NCBI RefSeq assembly: GCF_031755915.1
Contig: NC_083379.1
Span: 82,001-146,000 of the forward strand
Direction of reading: 5' to 3'
Source of the DNA: Ziziphus jujuba
Taxonomy: Eukaryota; Streptophyta; Magnoliopsida; Rosales; Rhamnaceae
DNA length: 64,000 bases
Positions 58,194 to 64,000 of this stretch are shown one piece after another (the first letter of the stretch is position 1; each line of letters begins with the position of its first letter). The position numbers and the translations under genes are program-made. The notes beneath the pieces are model-generated. The model was not told where the DNA came from. It saw only the letters and a list, made by a program, of their open reading frames with translations, and did no database searches.

Positions 58194-59962
58194 TTACCCG
58201 TTACTTTGCTGAGGGGTATTTTGTGCCAATTCACATGTAAACTCGTCAACGGAGTCTACAAGATCCGGCCGCTGCTCATAAAAGGATGCAGACCGCAGTA
58301 AATATGGTAACATTATGCATAATTTCTGGAAATAAATTTGTCCCTTGTATCGGTTACCAGCCTTATCTGAATCATATACAGTCATGCGACGCTCTTTTAA
58401 GTCCACGTGCCCTACCACCCAATGTATGTTGCGCTTGTTTAGTGGAATCAACAACTGTCAATACATTACAGAATTTCAGTTAGCACAATAAATAAAGGAA
58501 GGCACATGAATAAATGAATAGTTAACATTACACAATTTGGACATGTATATATTACATGATTTACGTATTTCCATGGCTTGGACTCCTTCATTCGAATCCC
58601 CAAAACATATTCTTGCATTGCGTATGAGAATTGGAACTTAGATGGATTGTCGATGAACTTTCCATGACATTGCTCAATGTATACCTACAACAAAATAATT
58701 TATTAGTTATCTAAAATCACAATAGCCACATATAGGACACATGGCCGTTACTTACCCAAAATCCTCCATCTAGCACCTCAAAACTAGGATAAAAAATATC
58801 AGGAAATTGATTGGCACGTACACGAAATAGGTAAGGCAGGACTTCCATATGCTGCATTGAAAGACGAGTTAATTTTAAATTACATCCATGCAGTTGAACA
58901 ACTATCTATGGAATTTATCAAATTATAAAATAAAAATCTTGATACTTACATCGTGATTCAGCCACTTCTCACTGTTTATAAGCAACTGGAAAAAGTCTTT
59001 ACCCGCAGTCAAAATGTCCATATCAACCTTTGATGCCCAACCAGACTTCATAATATGCCGATATATGCATGCTCAACTTCAGTCACATTCATTAAGCCAT
59101 GAACGGGATACTGCAAAAGACAAAAGGGATTATAATCAAGTGATTAGCAAGTAATACTAATATTCATACAAATGCCATGTCCGGCAACTTCTTTCCGAAT
59201 GCTTGACCCAATGAAGGAATTGTCTCAAAACCCCAAATCTGTCAAACAATTAATTAGTAATCAATAAGTAACGAAATATACACCATACATACAAGTGTAA
59301 CGAACTTTAAATAATAGTGTAACAAACTTACCATGAAAGCCAAAGGATCTAATGGTGGTAGTATACGATAAAATACCCCATGGATAGTTATTGAAGTACT
59401 CTAAATCGTCCACCATCTCCAAGTGATAATGAGGTGCAGTGGCCATGCTTTCTTTGCCTAGAAGAACCGTCTCTAGGAAATATAATAAAGCCAACTTCAA
59501 TCTATCATCGTCGGCTTCATCATTGTCTTGACACTGTGCAGTCAGGAAAGCTTCGGTTATCTCCGAATTAGTGACCTTTCACTTTCCGCCAAAATACGTG
59601 TCACTAATACGAGTAGAGATGTTAACCTGCCTATTGGGTTCGTAACCAAACCGTAGACCTGTAATTATGGTGAAGTCCCTCTGTGTAAATCTAGCACCAC
59701 GCCCTCCAAAATTGAATACCATAGAGTCCTTGTCGTCGCAAACACATTGCCTATACAGCATGCTGTTGACGATGTGGCCACTAAATTGTATCTCGTTGGC
59801 CTTCAAAAAGTGGCCAAAACAGCTATCCTCAAACTTCTTTATTTGGGCTGGAATCAGTTTGAACTTAATATCCGACACGGCTTTCCAGAAGTTCGATCTA
59901 CAATTAACCTTTGCCCTCGATATCTCCGAGTCCCAAAACCTTCGTTGGTAATCTGAATCCAT
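58194..59962 (-). pseudogene. DUF1985/Ulp1-like protease gene of the MULE, 3'-truncated
   Basis: First exon 59962-about 59580: MDSDYQRRFWDSE..., with CFGHFLKANEIQFSGHIVN and GARFTQRDFTIITGLRFG, is a DUF1985 domain. Later pieces: KLALLYFLETVLLG and VDDLEYFNNYPWG (about 59500-59380), ETIPSLGQAFGKKLPD (about 59230-59170), VLPYLFRVRANQFPDIFYPS (about 58845-58780), VYIEQCHGKFI (58680). The protease core is IPLNKRNIHWVVGHVDLKER ... VYDSD (58450-58370), with His and Asp positions kept. The frame ends NTPQQSNG at 58194, just where the family has the catalytic Cys (DCG-type). So it lacks the nucleophile. In relatives these are C48 cysteine proteases related to SUMO proteases. Confidence 0.75.
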
Positions 59963-59999
59963 TTATTTGCAAATCAAATACAACAAAACATAACAGATG

Positions 60000-60240
60000 G
60001 AGGAAACGTTTTTTCTGACACGAGAAAAGCCTGAAGGACAATTTTTCTGCCTGGAGGAAAAAATTTTCCGCCTGAAGGAAAAGGTTTTCCGCCTGGAGGA
60101 AAACATTTCCTCCAGGAGGAAAATGTTTTCCTCCTGGAGGAAATTCACCTGGCGGAAAAAATTTCCTCCAGGAGGAAAACATTTTCCGCCTGGAGGAAAT
60201 TTTTTCCTCCAGAAGTAAAAAAATTCCCACCAGGAGGAAA
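60000..60240. repeat. Palindromic GGAGGAAAA/TTTTCCTCC minisatellite
   Basis: About 240 bp of alternating CCTGGAGGAAAA and TTTTCCTCCAGG/TTTTCCGCC units, so the block can fold on itself on either strand. It lies just upstream of the protease first exon. Both strands are open for 70-110 codons because of the repeat (Phe/Pro/Gly- or Glu/Arg-rich); these frames are not credible genes. Confidence 0.8.
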
Positions 60241-60430
60241 ACATGGTCCCTGTGTCAGTTTTGTTAGATATTTGCAGTACCATCTCAATTCTAGCAACCC
60301 TACATGTCATGGATTTGATTTATCTCAATTTAGCTTCACTATTTTATTAACTTATGGCCTTTATTTGGAGAAATATTTCAATAGCATTACCATGGTGCTA
60401 TTTTCCTTTTAGTCTTTTATGAAGCTCCCC

Positions 60431-61083
60431 AATAATGAAAAGCATTATAAATCAAAGATACTTCAACAAATTTAATGATCTAATAGCAAAATTATAAATA
60501 CTTAATTTGCTTTTGAACGCAGTTTAACACCATTTTAACGCTATTAGCTCTAAAATGCTTCCCAGATGAAGGGTTTTTTCCGGGTATGGAATAAAGCATC
60601 ACCAAATCTACGAGACCAAGAAAAGCAAGATTCTAGATCACAGAACAAGATAGATCACCAAATGATTTAGAGGTCTCTTAAAAAATGTGGAAATATGAGC
60701 TTCTTCATTTTTTTATTGTTACACATTACAAGAAAAAGTAGTCCACAACAAAACCCCCTATAAGCGAATGCTATCCCTTTGTATAACATCAAGAAATATT
60801 ACAAAGAATGCTCTATCAGTACTCACACTAATTCCTAGAAAATTATCTCCTCTCTGCATCTTGTTTCTGCTCCTAACACATTCATAAGCAGTTCTTTCAT
60901 CTCTGCAATCCATCCATTCATCCAACAACAATTTGATCCCAAGTTTTGCCAAGCTGTAGCCGTATCTTCAAAATTGTATAACTCCAGATTTACAACAGAT
61001 GGGTTAGCTGCTTTACAGTTGCAAATCCAATTGATTTCAAAGTCCTTTCACAGAGGGGAAGCTATGATGAAATATTTTCTATG
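60431..61083. other. No gene recognised; may be 3' untranslated or flanking sequence
   Basis: A 64-codon minus-strand frame (60952-60758, AKLGIKLLLDEWMDCRDER) may be a scrap of an unidentified gene. It lies downstream of the terminal exon at 61084. Confidence 0.35.
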
Positions 61084-61336
61084 TTAGCTGACTCCTGGCT
61101 GCAAAATGGGAAAGAAAGTCCAACCGTTGCCAGGCTTAGATTCCTTTCCAGCTACTTTTTCATTAGCCCACCACTCTGAGCCATTGGTAGGCTTATCTGA
61201 AAATTCTGACTTTGTGCTGTCAAAATTAAATTCCTTTATTGACCCAAGAGTGATGGATCGATGCTTTCGGTAGCACTGATCCTCCCATTCTCCATGATCC
61301 GAGACTCCAGCAGTTACCCCATCTTCTTTTCTGCAG
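61084..61336 (-). pseudogene. Terminal exon of an unidentified plant gene (fragment)
   Basis: Begins after a good acceptor (TTTGACTGCAG) and reads about 83 codons to a stop at 61084: KEDGVTAGVSDHGEW, then SITLGSIKEFNFDSTKSEFS, SEWWANEKVAGKE and WTFFPILQPGVS. It is acidic and Ser/Trp-rich with no known domain. I do not recognise the family. It is not the usual continuation of the kinase exons just upstream, so it may be from a fourth captured gene. The open frame is intact. Confidence 0.5.
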
Positions 61337-61514
61337 TCAAATGAAATAAGGATATGAATGAGAGGGAATTTCAGCACAACCAATATCTGTTTTCTTCTTT
61401 AGCCAGTAAAAAGTCAAGCACATTATAAGAGAATAATCCTCATTAGATATATTAATTTGGTGTCTCAACTTGTAGGATAAGATAAGCCAATGTCTAGATT
61501 CATTTATAGAAGTT

Positions 61515-63117
61515 GTCATCTTCTTCTTGCAAACAAGAAAACCTTTATTCTCTCTCTGCAGCAAGAAAATTTATCCAAGCATTATAAACAAGAAAAAAAA
61601 AAAATTGCAGTCTAGCAGACAAAGTTGCAATTGGCAATGCACAATGGATATCTAAAATGAACTTACAATGTAACCTTGCCAGGGAAGTTTTCCTCTAAGA
61701 AGAAATATTAAAGTATAAGCAAGAGACTCAAGGTCATCTCTTCGGCTCCCTGTCCTGCCTAAATGAGCATGGACACTTGCATAGCGAACAGTTCCCCTAT
61801 CAGAAAAACATAAAACATATCAAGCTATTCAACAATACTAGTATATTGAGTTGAAGAGGCAAAATAATAATATGCTAAAGAAATAAACTAATGTTAACAG
61901 AAAGAAGAACGATATATAAAGATTATTAGACAACATATTTTTTAATATAAGGACTTAAAGGAAAACATACTTCTGGAGGAAAACATAAAATGGATATTGC
62001 CTCCACTGCTATACAAGCAACCATCTCTTCAGATAGCCTTTAGATGAGCAAATAAATTATGAGATCCAACACCATAAGGGATGGGGAAAAAAAAACTATC
62101 TCATTTTCTGCGCCACACCCCCCAAACCCCCGGCCTCACAAAAGAATGATAATAATAGTATAAATAAAACATAAAAAAATAATAAATAAAAAAGAATGAC
62201 CTCAAAGGCATCAGGCCCAGAGCAACCGCTGCCTCCAGTCAGCCTTCTTCCAACATATACTTGTCCAAAACCTCCTTTTCCCAGCTTCCGCTCCAACTTA
62301 TACACTGGGGAGTTGCCAATCTGTATCTGCAAATGCAAATAATAGAACATGATTTATATTATATAAATATAAACTTAATCCACAAACTATGTGGAGATAA
62401 ATATAATAACCAAGTTGTTAATAACTTGCAATAGACATAATAATACATGTGAAACAATACAGTTTAACTATAACAGTACGCATCAGGAAATGAGACTACA
62501 CAAACCTCCTCTGGGAATTTTTTTAAGATTTGAGAAATTATCTCAGGAAACTATACAGTTCATACATTTTCTAATCAAATGGAATGAAAAGCAAATCAAA
62601 TGTGGTAAAATAAAACAGACAATGTAAATAGAACACATTTCATGAGATTAAAAGGTTCAACAATTTAGTCTAAATCAACTTACAGGACCATGACCTCTTA
62701 TAGAGTGGTCTAGAAAGCAAAGCATCTGAAAATTGGCAGACTGTCACCTCAATATATAAATGGACAAAACAGGACAAAACAAGAAGCAACAGAAATAAAA
62801 TTTGCAATATGCAGATAAGAGCAGAAAGGCCAAAATAGTACCCTTTCAGGAAGTGGACTTGTGCTTCCCTCATCCTCAGCAGCAACCAACTTTTCTGCAC
62901 TTTTCCGAGCAACCAATTCATCACGAACAGCAACCAACTTTCCGATTGGCAAGTCCAATCCTGTGTGTCCCTGTCCACCAACTCCAGCACCAATTGGCTT
63001 GGCATTCTTACCTTGATTCATAGCTCTGGTCCCTCTTCCTCTACCTCTACCAATTGGCTTGGCATTCTTACCTTGATTCATAGCTCTGGTTCCTCTACCT
63101 CTACCAGTTGGCCCTGG
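61515..63117 (-). pseudogene. MUT9/PPK-like (casein kinase 1-related) kinase, captured exon set
   Basis: Exons on the minus strand with consensus splice sites. 63117-62842 is a Gly/Arg-rich N-terminus, then GLDLPIGKLVAVRDELVARK and EGSTSPLPER. 62326-62201 has [16 protein letters not shown] and the ATP loop [11 protein letters not shown]. About 62030-61985 has MVACIAVEAISIL, cut short. 61796-about 61672 has [20 protein letters not shown] and PWQGY. About 61561-61515 has ENKGFLVCKKKMTTS. The VAIK-Lys exon, the catalytic loop (HGDVKPEN in the family), DLG and the C-terminal half are absent, so it cannot be a working kinase. Family members are nuclear kinases that phosphorylate histone H3 and light-signalling factors. 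Missing exons plus foreign neighbours point to transposon capture. Confidence 0.8.
62991..63110 (-). repeat. 60-bp tandem duplication in the kinase N-terminal exon
   Basis: The block beginning CAATTGGCTTGGCATTC at 62991 repeats at 63051 with few changes, giving two copies of a 20-residue unit (RGRGTRAMNQGKNAKPIG). It keeps the frame and adds an Arg/Gly segment. Confidence 0.85.
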
Positions 63118-63174
63118 CTAATACCAATGTATATCCCTGGAACCAGAATTTGTTGAAGTTCAACACACAATTAC

Positions 63175-63243
63175 CACTATAGCCAGTAAAAATGGCTCAT
63201 CAATCTGAGAAACTGCATCAGTGAGAAGCGAAACCTCCTCCAT
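63175..63243 (-). pseudogene. Single exon of an FZL-type (FZO-like, chloroplast) dynamin GTPase
   Basis: 69 bp between an acceptor (TTGATTGACAG) and a donor (GTAATT). It reads MEEVSLLTDAVSQIDEPFLL and AIV, the segment directly before the P-loop (VGEFNSGKS) of plant FZL proteins. Length and splice phase fit one internal exon. The P-loop exon does not follow; the kinase exons do. It lies 88 bp downstream of the lipase exon. Recognition rests on a short but distinctive peptide recalled for FZL. Confidence 0.65.
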
Positions 63244-63330
63244 CTGTCAATCAAAACAATATTCCAAGATTTACCTTAAAAATAAAGACATGTATATCTC
63301 ATTCAGTGAATTATTGTATCTGAGACTTAC

Positions 63331-64000
63331 TTGTACTGTTTCGTTCCAATAAAGGAAGCAAACAAAGTATCACCTGCTTCTGCCAACAAATACCTTCAAC
63401 GGAAAAATAATTATAACAAAAATTTTTAATCATTGTAAAGAAGTTAAAAAGTAAGATCGAATAAGTCAAAATTCTCACAATATACTGTAGGTTAGCATTT
63501 GAATACAGCAATGAAACCTCCTACTTTCAAATATAAAATTTCGAACCATTCCGTAACTACAAATACTATTAAAACATAGAAGATATAAAACTTGGCAAAG
63601 AAATGTAATCAGCACCCAAAAAAGGAAAAAAAAAAACAAAAAAAAAAAAGCAGCAAACGGAGACTAATGTAAATGTAATAGCAGAGAAGCGCATACCTGT
63701 GAGGAACATGATCTGAAGAAGGTTGGACACGCTCTAAAGAAACAATTTGTCCTCCAAAATCGGCCTTGAATTTGTTAACCGCTCGAACCAATTCGCTAGC
63801 AGGTTTCTAATAATTATTGAAACGATACGAATTTAATTAACATTATTACAAAGTTTAATAGATTTTTTTTTTTAATAAAAAAAAATGAAAAGAAGAAAAA
63901 AGTACCTTGTAAACGCACTCGGAGAGGACCATGCAGCAGAGGATGTCCTGCAAGTCGGAGAAAGAGTCGGCCTTGACGGCGAGGCAGAGATCGTGGAGTT
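63331..64000 (-). pseudogene. N-terminal exons of a class-3 lipase (calmodulin-binding lipase-like), fragment
   Basis: Three minus-strand exons join in phase: 64000-63906 (LHDLCLAVKADSFSDLQDIL, CCMVLSECVYK), 63806-63697 (KPASELVRAVNKFKADFGGQ, then ERVQPSSDHVPHR) and 63393-63331 (YLLAEAGDTLFASFIGTKQY). Splice sites are canonical (AG acceptors, GT donors). This is the conserved N-terminal region of plant lipase class 3/alpha-beta hydrolase proteins of the At3g07400 type. The next lipase exon is not present downstream, where the FZL exon follows instead. The gene, or the captured piece, continues past the right window edge, so its 5' status is unknown. Confidence 0.7.

Larger units (their letters stand above)
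57255..60430. mobile_element. Deleted Mutator-like element (MULE) carrying a Ulp1-type protease gene
   Basis: The left part (57255-58187) has a MULE-like subterminal region (GGGTTTTTCCCATAAATAGCC) and the first coding exon of a MuDR-type transposase on the plus strand. The right part (58194-59962) holds a DUF1985/Ulp1-like protease gene on the minus strand, facing it. This convergent pairing is known from plant MULEs that captured a Ulp1 protease (Kaonashi type). The transposase body and the end of the protease are missing at the junction 58187-58194. The right boundary near 60430 is uncertain: only a weak inverted similarity (AAAATAGCA) to the left end is seen. No 9-bp target duplication was confirmed. 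Confidence 0.6.

Noticed and set aside
59997..60218. Phe/Lys/Glu-rich frames on both strands
   Set aside because: Products of the palindromic GGAGGAAAA minisatellite; both strands are open for the same reason and no domain is present.
60530..60620. Helitron 3' terminus (complement of CTRR) near ATTAGCTC
   Set aside because: No stable GC hairpin at the expected distance, so there is no support beyond a four-base match.
61515..63117. Intact PPK/MUT9-like kinase gene
   Set aside because: The ATP-binding Lys exon, catalytic loop, DLG motif and C-terminal half are absent, and foreign exons flank it closely.

Overview
This is nuclear DNA of a land plant, almost certainly a eudicot. It is AT-rich and packed with nested retrotransposons whose primer-binding sites match plant initiator tRNA-Met. 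The only host-gene sequences are broken pieces of plant families: a cysteine-rich receptor-like kinase, a MUT9/PPK-type casein-kinase-1-like kinase, an FZL dynamin-like GTPase and a class-3 lipase. I see no intact cellular gene, rRNA, tRNA or CRISPR array. The species cannot be named from the sequence.

Layout, left to right. (1) 1-8.1 kb: an old Tat/Ogre-like Ty3/gypsy pol fragment on the minus strand, split by element B (1172-7470, + strand, TSD TGACT). (2) 9-11.8 kb: a decayed Ty1/copia fragment (minus) split by solo LTR F (9817-10448, TSD ACCAA). (3) 13-15.7 kb: AT-rich DNA with an array of GC-armed hairpins, probably CACTA-derived. (4) 15.7-22.8 kb: element D (minus) with solo LTR E (20602-21737, TSD ACCCC) inside its 5' LTR, then a gypsy integrase scrap to 23.5 kb. 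(5) 25.9-39.7 kb: a young copia element I (minus, TSD ATTTG) split by a young, nearly complete gypsy element C (29449-37707, +, TSD TATGG). (6) 41.6-54.3 kb: old copia remnants G and H (+). G is split by a 3.8-kb Tekay/Del-like solo LTR (43112-46948, TSD CCAAA) and by a dead hAT transposon (47267-51577, TSD ACTAAAAG). (7) 54.9-56.3 kb: a receptor-kinase pseudogene. (8) 57.3-60.4 kb: a deleted Mutator-like element carrying a truncated Ulp1-type protease gene. (9) 61.1-64.0 kb: exons of several unrelated host genes, all on the minus strand with splice sites kept, which suggests a gene-capturing transposon.

B, C, D, E and F belong to one gypsy family: LTR of about 1.14 kb, ends TGATRYG/CGTATCA, tRNA-iMet PBS, PPT AAGAGGAGGGGAA. 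C has gag, protease, RT, RNase H and integrase with all catalytic residues, and is interrupted by one frame break between gag-PR and pol. B and D lack RT, RNase H and integrase function but share an in-frame block in which short pieces of integrase and RT are joined in the wrong order. They look like a non-autonomous, gag-encoding lineage that C-like elements could mobilise in trans. In all of them the Pol reading frame runs about 300 bp into the 3' LTR, so the LTR itself encodes a conserved Pol tail.
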